Origin: Anaerocolumna sp. AGMB13025
GTDB lineage: Bacteria > Bacillota > Clostridia > Lachnospirales > Lachnospiraceae
Assembly (NCBI RefSeq): GCF_029689925.1
Contig: NZ_CP121445.1
Coordinates: 51,001-115,000 of the forward strand
Direction: 5' to 3'
Length of the DNA: 64,000 nt
The notes below the pieces were generated by a model. That model was not told where the DNA came from. It ran no database searches and saw only the letters and a program-made list of their open reading frames with translations. The number at the start of each line of letters is the position of its first letter. Position 1 is the stretch's first letter. A program made the position numbers and the translations under genes. Positions 34,840 to 43,164 of the stretch are shown piece by piece.

Positions 34840-36411
34840 ATGTCATATACTGCTCTTTACAGAAAGTTCCGGCCAGGCGATTTTAATGATGTCAAGGGTC
34901 AGGATCATATTGTAACAACCTTAAAGAATCAGGTAAAAGCAGACCGTATCGGTCATGCCTATTTATTTTGCGGGACCAGGGGAACCGGTAAGACTACCGT
35001 TGCTAAAATACTCGGCAAAGCCGTCAACTGTGAACACCCGGTAGATGGTAATCCCTGCAATGAATGTCCCACCTGTAAATCCATTAATAACCAGACGTCA
35101 ATGAATGTAATTGAGATAGATGCTGCCTCTAACAACGGTGTTGATAACATAAGGGAAATCGTGGAGGAGGTTCGCTACTCTCCCACGGAAGGCAGATTTA
35201 AGGTATATATTATCGACGAGGTTCATATGCTTTCAGCGGGTGCTTTTAATGCCCTGTTAAAAACCCTGGAAGAACCCCCGTCCTATGTAATCTTCATACT
35301 GGCAACGACAGAAGCTCATAAGATTCCCATTACAATTCTCTCAAGGTGCCAGCGCTATGATTTTAAGCGAATTACCATAGATACCATAGCAGCAAGGCTT
35401 ACCGACTTAATTCAGCGGGAAGAAGTAGAAGCTGAGGAAAAAGCGGTCCGCTATGTAGCCAGAATGGGTGATGGCTCCTTAAGGGATGCTTTAAGTTTGC
35501 TAGACCAATGCATCGCCTTTTATTTCGGGGAGAAACTGACCTTTGATAAAGTGTTAGAAGTACTTGGTGCAGTGGATATTGAAGTGTTTGCAAGACTGCT
35601 TGACTTCATACAAAGCGGTAATGTATCCGGTTCCATGGCTTTACTTGAGGAACTTATTATAAAAGGGAAAGAATTGACTCAGTTTACCATTGATTTTACC
35701 TGGTATTTAAGAAATCTGCTGTTAGTAAAGACGTCGGAGGATACCTCTGAGGTAATCGAGGTATCAACGGATAACCTGGTTATTTTAAAACAACAGGCAG
35801 AAGGTATGGATGTGGAGACTTTAATACGCTACATCCGGATTTTTTCAGATTTATCCAATCAGATAAAATATGCCTCCCAGAAAAGGGTCATGGTGGAAGT
35901 GGCACTCATTAAATTATGCAGACCCCAGATGGAGACGGGTTATGAAGATATCATAAACCGTCTGAAACTTATTGAAAACAAACTGGAGAACGGTATCATA
36001 GCAGCACCTGGTGTAACGGCTGTGGATAAACCGGTAATGATGGCTGTAAAAGAAGAACCATCCGCGCCGGTAGTCCTGCAAAAAGCAGTATCCGCAGATT
36101 TACAGGAGCTAGCGAAGAATTGGAACAATATTGTAGCCGTAACTTCCCGTTTAACCAAGGCTTCCCTAATGAATGCGAAGCCCAGTATCGGTAATAATGA
36201 TTCCTTGCTTTTGGTATTTACCGAATCCATGGACAAAGATTTAGTATCCCAGGAAAGCCACATGGAGGAATTAAAAGCAGCCATAGCAAAGATTATCCAT
36301 AAAGAAGTAGAGATACAGACAAAACTGTTAACAGAGGGAAAAGAAAATCTAGATGATATTCCTGATTTAACAAAAATAATAAAGAATATATCCATTGAAT
36401 ACGAAGATTAA
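34840..36411 (+). CDS. dnaX: DNA polymerase III subunit gamma/tau
   Basis: This is the clamp-loader ATPase that opens the sliding clamp and ties the replisome together. The 523-residue protein starts SYTALYRKFRPGDFNDVKGQ. It has Walker A GTRGTGKTT at about residue 45-53, a four-ligand zinc module (NCEHPVDGNPCNECPTC), Walker B IIDEVHML and the sensor SRC motif in ILSRCQRYDF. The tau-like C-terminal tail is moderate in length. It heads the conserved dnaX-ebfC-recR operon. No programmed-frameshift signal was recognised. Confidence 0.96.
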   Translation: MSYTALYRKFRPGDFNDVKGQDHIVTTLKNQVKADRIGHAYLFCGTRGTGKTTVAKILGKAVNCEHPVDGNPCNECPTCKSINNQTSMNVIEIDAASNNGVDNIREIVEEVRYSPTEGRFKVYIIDEVHMLSAGAFNALLKTLEEPPSYVIFILATTEAHKIPITILSRCQRYDFKRITIDTIAARLTDLIQREEVEAEEKAVRYVARMGDGSLRDALSLLDQCIAFYFGEKLTFDKVLEVLGAVDIEVFARLLDFIQSGNVSGSMALLEELIIKGKELTQFTIDFTWYLRNLLLVKTSEDTSEVIEVSTDNLVILKQQAEGMDVETLIRYIRIFSDLSNQIKYASQKRVMVEVALIKLCRPQMETGYEDIINRLKLIENKLENGIIAAPGVTAVDKPVMMAVKEEPSAPVVLQKAVSADLQELAKNWNNIVAVTSRLTKASLMNAKPSIGNNDSLLLVFTESMDKDLVSQESHMEELKAAIAKIIHKEVEIQTKLLTEGKENLDDIPDLTKIIKNISIEYED

Positions 36412-36432
36412 GAATCGGAAGGAGAATAAATC

Positions 36433-36789
36433 ATGGCAAAACGCGGTGGATTTCCGGGAGGAGCAATGCCCGGCAATATGAATAACTTAATGAAACAGGC
36501 TCAAAGAATGCAAAAGCAGATGGAAGAGAAAACCAAAGAGATAGAGGAAAAGGAATGGGAGGCTTCTGTTGGCGGCGGAGCGGTTACGGTTAAAGTATCC
36601 GGCAAAAAAGAACTTACCTCCGTAACCTTATCCAAAGAAGTCGTTGATCCTGATGATATCGAAATGCTTCAGGACTTAATAACCGCAGCAGTGAATGAAG
36701 CGTTCCGTAAGATGGAGGATGAATCACAGGCTGCTATGAGTTCCATAACCGGAGGGTTAGGCGGCGGCTTAGGAGGATTTCCTTTCTAA
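36433..36789 (+). CDS. ebfC: YbaB/EbfC family nucleoid-associated protein
   Basis: This 118-residue dimeric DNA-binding protein has a Gly-rich N-terminal tail ([10 protein letters not shown]), a helix of the type [21 protein letters not shown], a beta hairpin with [18 protein letters not shown], and a Gly-rich C-terminus. It lies 21 bp after dnaX and overlaps the recR start by one base (TAATG), the canonical dnaX-ebfC-recR arrangement. A role in nucleoid organisation or recombination with RecR is known only in outline. Confidence 0.93.
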   Translation: MAKRGGFPGGAMPGNMNNLMKQAQRMQKQMEEKTKEIEEKEWEASVGGGAVTVKVSGKKELTSVTLSKEVVDPDDIEMLQDLITAAVNEAFRKMEDESQAAMSSITGGLGGGLGGFPF

Positions 36790-37385
36790 TGAATTATTAC
36801 AGCAGTCAGATCAGTAAATTAATCGAAGAATTATCCAGACTGCCGGGAATCGGAGCGAAAACTGCACAAAGGCTTGCCTTTCATATCATTAATCTGCCTC
36901 AGGATCAGGTAAATAGTTTATCAGAGGCGATAACCTCGGCTAAGCAGAATGTCAGATACTGTTCCAACTGTTACACACTAACAGACAGTGAGTTATGTCC
37001 AATCTGTGCCAGTGAAAAGCGTAACAGAAATGTCATTATGGTAGTAGAGAATCCAAGAGATCTGGCGGCTTATGAAAAAACCGGAAGATTCGATGGCGTA
37101 TATCACGTACTCCATGGTGCAATCTCACCGATGCTTGGCATCGGTCCGGATGATATTAAATTAAAAGAATTAATACAACGCTTACAAGGTGATGTAGACG
37201 AAGTCATAATAGCGACGAACTCAAGCCTGGAAGGGGAAACCACTGCTATGTATATCAGCAAGCTGATTAAACCTACCGGAATAAAAGTAAGCCGGATTGC
37301 AAGCGGTGTTCCTGTTGGCGGGGATTTGGAATATATAGACGAGGTAACATTACTTCGGGCCCTGGAAGGGCGGGTAGAGTTGTAA
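36789..37385 (+). CDS. recR: recombination protein RecR
   Basis: RecR works with RecO and RecF to load RecA onto gapped DNA. The 198-residue protein has the N-terminal helix-hairpin-helix [19 protein letters not shown] and the zinc finger [17 protein letters not shown] Toprim domain follows with [17 protein letters not shown] and the ending [20 protein letters not shown]. Its ATG overlaps the ebfC stop. In Bacillus yaaL and bofA would follow directly; here they lie 32 kb away. Confidence 0.96.
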   Translation: MNYYSSQISKLIEELSRLPGIGAKTAQRLAFHIINLPQDQVNSLSEAITSAKQNVRYCSNCYTLTDSELCPICASEKRNRNVIMVVENPRDLAAYEKTGRFDGVYHVLHGAISPMLGIGPDDIKLKELIQRLQGDVDEVIIATNSSLEGETTAMYISKLIKPTGIKVSRIASGVPVGGDLEYIDEVTLLRALEGRVEL

Positions 37386-37502
37386 AGATAACAAATCACT
37401 TGTCACCAGGCACTACCCTTTATCCAAAAGGCAACTCCGTATCCTCGAGCAAGTAGAATTGGTTGGCATATTGGAAATTGTAATAGAAATTATAATAGAA
37501 AT

Positions 37503-37553
37503 AAAACAGACCAGGAGAAAGGTATTAAACCGCCCCTCTGGTCTGTTTTTTTT
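37503..37553 (+). terminator. terminator of the dnaX-ebfC-recR operon
   Basis: AAAACAGACCAGGAG pairs with CTCTGGTCTGTTTT across a 20-nt loop and is followed by a run of T. It sits between recR and the convergent phospholipase gene. Confidence 0.85.
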
Positions 37554-37584
37554 GCTTAGTTGATTTGTCTAAACTTTTTATCTT

Positions 37585-39852
37585 TTATTGAATCGTTCTA
37601 TAAAGACTGACACTAATATCCGAAGGATAGCGACTCCTAAGATCATAGTTTATTGGACAATGTCCTGACAGTGCAATTATTTGCTCTCCATCTGATGCCG
37701 AAAAAGTAAATCTACGCGTGCTGTTCTCGTCCACGCCATAAGTATTACTCTTTTTATTCGAGGTTATAATTAATTTGCCTATGGCAGGATTACCCAGGTA
37801 ATCCACAAGGTCCTCGGAGATGTTAGTGATATACTCATCCTTATCTAAAGTAAAGGTGTATTTAGTACCTCCTATTGCCCCATGGATGGGTGTATAATAA
37901 TTGGAATCATATACAAGCTGAATGGCATCTACTACCTCTCCAGCATAAACGATAATAGAGGTAAGCTTTGATTTCGAATAAGCCAAGGTATAATCATTAA
38001 ATATGGTTGAACTATACTGTGAAACAGAGAGATTGAACAGCGGAACCATTACATTATTTCTGAGATTTACATCACCGTAAAAGGTAAATGCATCATGAGC
38101 CCATTGTTTGTCAGGTGTTGGATTTTTCAGTTCATATCCCTGTGCACCCGGGCTGCAAAGTCCTTTTGCATCAAGACTGTACATGAATGAGATAATACTG
38201 GGGTCAAGCTCTATGTAATTAGGGGTACTATCATCCGTAGCACCTGTATAATTTATATTATAAGGTTCCCGGTCTTTTATAACCTTATTAATTTTTACCT
38301 TTTGGATTTGTTCGTCAGTATTCGCATCGGTTATTTGAATCCACTCTGGTTTCCAGTCATCTGAAATTCGAATATAATCCTTGCGCAGGCAGAAGGCGCT
38401 GATGTTACTTTTAGGAATATTAAAAGGCAGCTCAAATCTGTAGCAGTCTACATCACCACGTTCAAAGTCATTATATCCTGCTCTGTCCAGTAGTATTTCA
38501 TATTTTTTCTTATCCTTTGTAAGCACACCAAAATAAACGTTATCGTCTGTTCCAGACCATTTATCTTTGCTGGTTTTTATTGTTATATTTAAATTTCTTA
38601 TGGTACTAATGCACCGCTTATGCTCGTAGTGTGCCACACCACCCTTTTCCTGAGCTAAGGCATTCAGATTATCAGGTCCTATAAGGCACAGCTTACACAT
38701 ATTCAGGCAATTGTAAAAGGCAGTAAAATCCTGATTGTTCGTATCTCTTGATTCTCCGAAGTTCCCGAAGTCTCTGTCAAGCTGCTCAGTAATATTGGTA
38801 TCTTCAAATAAAAATCCGTTATTTAAAAAGGTTGCCGGATCTTTCAGCATATCTTTGATTTCCTGTATCGCAGTTTCAACGTCGTCATATTCTCTGCCGG
38901 TAGCAACACATACAAATCGTATAATCAGATTTTTAACAATATTATGAAGAACTTCCTTAATCTGATTTAAAATAGCTAGATTATCAATAATTTCTGAAAC
39001 TGCATGGAATGCTTCTACCATAAAATCTGGGACACCTATCATCTTTAGGAAATAGTAGGAGAACCATTCCTCCATGTCAGCTTTCATCTTCAAAAAACTA
39101 TCTTCACTCATGGAATCCGCAGCAATCCTGTTCCAGGTAGTAATCCACTCAAGAATACCTTTATCAATATCTTTATCCCAGCAATTAAAATAGTTAAAGA
39201 CATTTAAAGAAGCATAAGTATTTTTCTGGGAGATTTTATGTATGCTATTGGACATCCTGGACATGAAATCAAGGATATTTAACGAATTATCATCGGGATA
39301 TCTTGCTATACCTGCTGGGTTAGTAAAGCATTCTTTTATAAATAAAGCAGGCACCTTTATTGACAGGTCCTCATCTGCTGACACCTTTTGATCCATATAA
39401 GCTTCTACCAGGATATGTCTAATTACAATCTTTGCATTTTCAGTATTAGTGGGATCCAGAATATCATTAATAGATGGGAACCAGCCCTTAGCCCAGCCAT
39501 TTACATAATCATGTCCGTATAAATCCCCTGCATAATGCATCATTACACCACAATAGAAGGCTATAATTTCCTCCCTTTTTGTATCCTGGGGTGACAAATC
39601 TAATACCGCTTGAAATAAATATTCCAGCCACTCCCCGGAGTTTTCCGGATGGATAACCGTCTGACCCACAATCATATCCGGTAAAAAGTCTGGTCCAATG
39701 GAACCTGCTCTAAAGTACTCCGGATTGTTGATAATGGCTTGTCTGATTTCTTTGGGAACTGCATAAGAACCTATTTGATTCAGATTAAGTTTCCCTTTCT
39801 TCAAATCTTCAAGAATTAAGTTTGCCATCAAAATATGTGTTTTGCTTTTCAT
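37585..39852 (-). CDS. zinc phospholipase C-like protein with PLAT-like and jacalin-like domains
   Basis: Residues 1-230 resemble the bacterial zinc-dependent phospholipase C fold (alpha-toxin/PLC): KTHILMANLILEDL, GSIGPDFLPDM and HYAGDLYGHDYVNGWAKGW, supplying His and Asp zinc ligands. Residues about 415-525 have a PLAT/LH2-like strand pattern (IKTSKDKWSGTDDNVYFGV...DVDCYRFEL). Residues about 640-755 follow a jacalin-like lectin pattern (VYAGEVVDAIQLVYD, HGAIGGTKYTF, ITNISEDL, KLIITSNKKSNTYG, ALSGHCP). No signal peptide is visible, so if it acts on membranes outside the cell it needs another exit. The gene has the shared activator-type promoter at 40026-40070. Confidence 0.72.
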   Translation of the reverse strand: MKSKTHILMANLILEDLKKGKLNLNQIGSYAVPKEIRQAIINNPEYFRAGSIGPDFLPDMIVGQTVIHPENSGEWLEYLFQAVLDLSPQDTKREEIIAFYCGVMMHYAGDLYGHDYVNGWAKGWFPSINDILDPTNTENAKIVIRHILVEAYMDQKVSADEDLSIKVPALFIKECFTNPAGIARYPDDNSLNILDFMSRMSNSIHKISQKNTYASLNVFNYFNCWDKDIDKGILEWITTWNRIAADSMSEDSFLKMKADMEEWFSYYFLKMIGVPDFMVEAFHAVSEIIDNLAILNQIKEVLHNIVKNLIIRFVCVATGREYDDVETAIQEIKDMLKDPATFLNNGFLFEDTNITEQLDRDFGNFGESRDTNNQDFTAFYNCLNMCKLCLIGPDNLNALAQEKGGVAHYEHKRCISTIRNLNITIKTSKDKWSGTDDNVYFGVLTKDKKKYEILLDRAGYNDFERGDVDCYRFELPFNIPKSNISAFCLRKDYIRISDDWKPEWIQITDANTDEQIQKVKINKVIKDREPYNINYTGATDDSTPNYIELDPSIISFMYSLDAKGLCSPGAQGYELKNPTPDKQWAHDAFTFYGDVNLRNNVMVPLFNLSVSQYSSTIFNDYTLAYSKSKLTSIIVYAGEVVDAIQLVYDSNYYTPIHGAIGGTKYTFTLDKDEYITNISEDLVDYLGNPAIGKLIITSNKKSNTYGVDENSTRRFTFSASDGEQIIALSGHCPINYDLRSRYPSDISVSLYRTIQ

Positions 39853-40025
39853 ATAAACCTCCTTAGTAATTTTTTTATATTATTGAATACACCTATAAGA
39901 ATTTACCTCTGTTTAAATACAGCCTACCACAGATTTGTCTTAGGAACAGGTTCCAATACCTCTCTTTTTATCCGAATAAGTACTATAAAAACAGAAGAAA
40001 CCCTCTATCGTGCTTCATTAATACA

Positions 40026-40070
40026 ATTCTAGCACTTCACTTCCTACATAAAAATTACACTAGTGTGAGG
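40026..40070 (-). promoter_or_regulatory. activator-type promoter of the phospholipase gene
   Basis: On the minus strand the box CCTCACACTAGTGTAAT (40054-40070; ATTACACTAGTGTGAGG on +) is followed after exactly 22 bp by TAGAAT (40026-40031), preceded by TG as an extended -10. There is no good -35. The same box, spacing and extended -10 occur at 49616-49660. A weaker half copy GCCAGTGTGAAG lies at 40103-40114, 44 bp further upstream. Confidence 0.7.
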
Positions 40071-40183
40071 TTAATTAAAATTAAATTTTTAACTGGTCAT
40101 TTGCCAGTGTGAAGTCTTTTAGAATAGCGTTAGATTAATTTTAAGTAAAAGTATAATACCTACTGCGAGTCAAAGACTGAATT

Positions 40184-40251
40184 AACCAGGAAAGAATAAG
40201 GATTATATTTTGCAAATATCAACAAAATATAATCCTTATTCTTTCCTGGTT
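40184..40251. repeat. perfect 29-bp inverted repeat (hairpin)
   Basis: The arms 40184-40212 and 40223-40251 are perfect reverse complements (AACCAGGAAAGAATAAGG...) with a 10-nt loop. It lies about 50 bp downstream of the LAL regulator stop. No T-tract follows, so it is not a classic terminator. Its AAGGATTATATTTTG core recurs in the foldback at 18420-18534. Confidence 0.85.
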
Positions 40252-40299
40252 GATCTAGATTTTAAAACTGCTACAGTTATAAATTATAAAAATAAAATA

Positions 40300-42870
40300 T
40301 CATGAATCAATAATACCTAAACTTTTTGCTTTTAAAATAGCATCCACGGCACAATTGACACCAAGCTTTAAATATACCAGCTTTGTATGAGCTTTGATGG
40401 TATTGATAGTCAGTCCGGTCATTTTTACGATTTCTGCATTTTTGTAACCTTGTGCCAGCAGCTTAAGGATATATGTCTGCTGTTTTGAAAGCTTAACCGG
40501 TTTTTCATTTAAGTATGCCGTGATTCCTTTATGTTTTTTGGAGACCTTATAAGCACAGATATAAACCTGCTCCAAATAGTGACGATCAATCTGCCCCTGA
40601 TAATCTGCTCTGTCGGTCTTAGCAATTATCTTTTTTAAAATTGGCAGTACTGACCCACCTTCATCTGCAATGATACGCATAACCCAGTAAGGCTGCATTG
40701 CAACCAAAACGGTTTCAAGGGTTTTAACAGCTTCCTTTTTAAATCCTGTTGCCCATTCAAGTACTGCCTGTAATACGGCTGCTTCGGCAATATCTAGGGG
40801 TCGGTGATACTCTGTTCCAATTTTTTTTAATTTTTGGATAATCACCAGGGCTTCCTCCCGTTTTGACAGCACGATATAAGCCCTTACAGTAGTGAAATAT
40901 TGATAGAGCTTATAAAAATAAAGCTGTTCATCATTAGTAACAAAAAATTTCTCCAGCCATAATTTCGCTGCTTCTTTATCCGCATCCCATAGTCTTTGCT
41001 TTACATCAATAGCAGACATATTCGGCAGCAGATAAAGGGCATTTTCCTTCTTAATGTACTCGGAAATAGTCATTCTTGCAGTTTCGGATTCTTTATTTTT
41101 TTCCATTGCATTTAGTATAAGTGATAAAATCATAAATACACAGAAACGTATTTCCAGCCGGGTGTCTTTTTTTAGCTTGCTTTGAGCTAATAGAATTACC
41201 TTATTGGCTTTTTCAAGTTCATTCAGTTCATAATAAAGGCCTGATCTAACGCAATAGCAAAACAAATCGGTTTCATTGGCATAAAAAATACCGAAAGCTT
41301 CTTTTATGGCCTGTAAACGGTTATCCATATCAAGCACGATATCCAGGCAGTCAAAGATAGAACGGTGCATAATCGGAAAATTTTGCGTCATGGATGGCGT
41401 GTACATATTGATGCGATAGAGATTTTTTTCAGGTAGTGTATTTATCCAGTTTGAGAATTCTTCGGAATACTCATAAAGGCTTTGGCGGAAATCAGCGAAT
41501 CTGATTACACTGACATAACCAATCATATCTTTTTCCATGATCACCTTTACTTTTTCTTCCGATTCAAGATAATCATATATCATATCAATATAATGCAGGG
41601 TAGCCTCTGCATTCCCATTTAAGAAATTAGTCCAGGCAAATTCAATTAGGAGAGGGATATCTTCTTTAATAAATTCATCGGAAAGCTTGTCATGAACAAG
41701 AACAGAAAAAGTATTAAGCCATTCTTCGACACTAAAATCCATATAAATAACGTTTAATTCGTAGAGGGACATATCAATGCCGTCATGATTTCTTGCACGG
41801 ACGTAGTAATCCAGTGCTGTGAAATATTCCTTCCGGTCAAAATACAGGCTTGCAAGTTTAAGATTTAAGGCAGATATTTGGATATCCGTACATTCCATTA
41901 ACTTTCCACGCAGAAAATCTAAAAACAAGTGGTGGTATCGGTAAGTATTGGCTGAGGTTTTGATTACAAAGGCGTTTTGAACAATAAGTTCATGCAAAAC
42001 TGCTTCTGTATTTTGCCTATTAGTAAGAATGCTGCATAACGGAGCATCTAACTCATCGGCGGCAGAGGTAAGGAGCATGAATTCCCGTAACTCCTTGTCC
42101 CATTTTTCCCATATATTTTTATTGATATAATTAGCGAGTATCCGGTCGTCACCCTGTACCGGCTCAATCTGTTCACTTTTGGAAAGTACACCGATTCCCA
42201 TAGCCCAGCCGCCAGTAATATCCAATACGGTCTGTGCCTGGTTTCTAGTTATAGCTCGTCCTAAAGCACTGTAATATTGCTGTATTTCTACTGCAGAAAA
42301 GGAAAGCTCGAGGGCGGTAATAGGAATAACTTTTCTGACGTCTGTAAGCTCGTTGAACTCTTCGGATAGATTGACTCTGCTTAAAAGCAGAACATGAAAG
42401 GAATGTGGCAGACGCTTTAAGATAAAGGGCAGGGATTTTAAAATTTCTTTATTGGTGATGGTATGTAAATCGTCAAGAATTAAGACATAAGTCTGTTCGT
42501 CCTGTACAAACTCGGACAAAAGATTGATGGTATATTCAATTGGCGCGGAATTGAAGGCTTTGCTGGATAAGATCTCCTGCATTTTTGTGTTGTCCGGCTG
42601 GGCAGATAAGATACCGGTGCAAAATAATTTATAGAATACAAATTGGGCGTTATCGTATTCATCCAGCCCAATCCACACTGATTTGCGCCCTGACGCTTTG
42701 ACCCACAGCAAGGTTGAGATTGTTTTACCATATCCAGCAGGTGCACAGACTACTGCCAATCGGTTTGCACTTGCCTCATTATATAGATTTAAGAGTTCTT
42801 GTCTTGGTGCGCAGATTCCGGGAAGCGGTGCTGGTATGAATTTGTCATTGATACAATTAATAACTGCCAT
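40300..42870 (-). CDS. LuxR/MalT-type (LAL) transcriptional regulator
   Basis: This 856-residue protein has the layout of the large ATP-binding LuxR regulators. An STAND ATPase carries Walker A CAPAGYGKT at about residues 40-48, and the following TLLWVKASGRKSVWIGLDEYD is typical of MalT/LAL proteins. A winged-helix part and a long TPR-like helical array (about 330-780) follow. The C-terminal LuxR HTH at about 793-850 contains LSKQQTYILKLLAQGYKNAEI and GLTINTIKAHTKLVYLKLGV. Such proteins are ligand-triggered activators. It lies between two units that share an activator-type promoter, and is the natural candidate to control them. Confidence 0.9.
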   Translation of the reverse strand: MAVINCINDKFIPAPLPGICAPRQELLNLYNEASANRLAVVCAPAGYGKTISTLLWVKASGRKSVWIGLDEYDNAQFVFYKLFCTGILSAQPDNTKMQEILSSKAFNSAPIEYTINLLSEFVQDEQTYVLILDDLHTITNKEILKSLPFILKRLPHSFHVLLLSRVNLSEEFNELTDVRKVIPITALELSFSAVEIQQYYSALGRAITRNQAQTVLDITGGWAMGIGVLSKSEQIEPVQGDDRILANYINKNIWEKWDKELREFMLLTSAADELDAPLCSILTNRQNTEAVLHELIVQNAFVIKTSANTYRYHHLFLDFLRGKLMECTDIQISALNLKLASLYFDRKEYFTALDYYVRARNHDGIDMSLYELNVIYMDFSVEEWLNTFSVLVHDKLSDEFIKEDIPLLIEFAWTNFLNGNAEATLHYIDMIYDYLESEEKVKVIMEKDMIGYVSVIRFADFRQSLYEYSEEFSNWINTLPEKNLYRINMYTPSMTQNFPIMHRSIFDCLDIVLDMDNRLQAIKEAFGIFYANETDLFCYCVRSGLYYELNELEKANKVILLAQSKLKKDTRLEIRFCVFMILSLILNAMEKNKESETARMTISEYIKKENALYLLPNMSAIDVKQRLWDADKEAAKLWLEKFFVTNDEQLYFYKLYQYFTTVRAYIVLSKREEALVIIQKLKKIGTEYHRPLDIAEAAVLQAVLEWATGFKKEAVKTLETVLVAMQPYWVMRIIADEGGSVLPILKKIIAKTDRADYQGQIDRHYLEQVYICAYKVSKKHKGITAYLNEKPVKLSKQQTYILKLLAQGYKNAEIVKMTGLTINTIKAHTKLVYLKLGVNCAVDAILKAKSLGIIDS

Positions 42871-43047
42871 AAAAATTATCCCCCATATTTAACATATTAT
42901 ACCATTTTATTTGATCGGAAATCAAGGGATTTTATTAACTGTATACTCAGGTGAATGGGATGATATGGGAAAGGCAGGTAATAGAAGGTCTGAAAGAGAC
43001 AGATGTGCATAAAAGACTGCTAGGAAACCTAAGTTATTTAGTGACTT

Positions 43048-43093
43048 AAAAAAGTCAGCATCCGTTTAATATTAAACGTAAATGCTGACCTTT
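43048..43093 (-). terminator. terminator downstream of the 1420-residue protein gene
   Basis: On the minus strand AAGGTCAGCAT pairs with ATGCTGACTT around an inner GTTTAATATTAAAC hairpin and is followed by TTTTTT. Confidence 0.8.
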
Positions 43094-43164
43094 TGACCTG
43101 TTTTTACAGCAAATAGCTGCTTCAGGCTTTATGAGATTTTTATGGTTGTCTGCCAGGTATCTCT

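Noticed and set aside
40184..40251. Rho-independent terminator of the LAL gene
   Set aside because: The stem is perfect but AT-rich and lacks a T-tract on the relevant strand, so I list it as a repeat instead.
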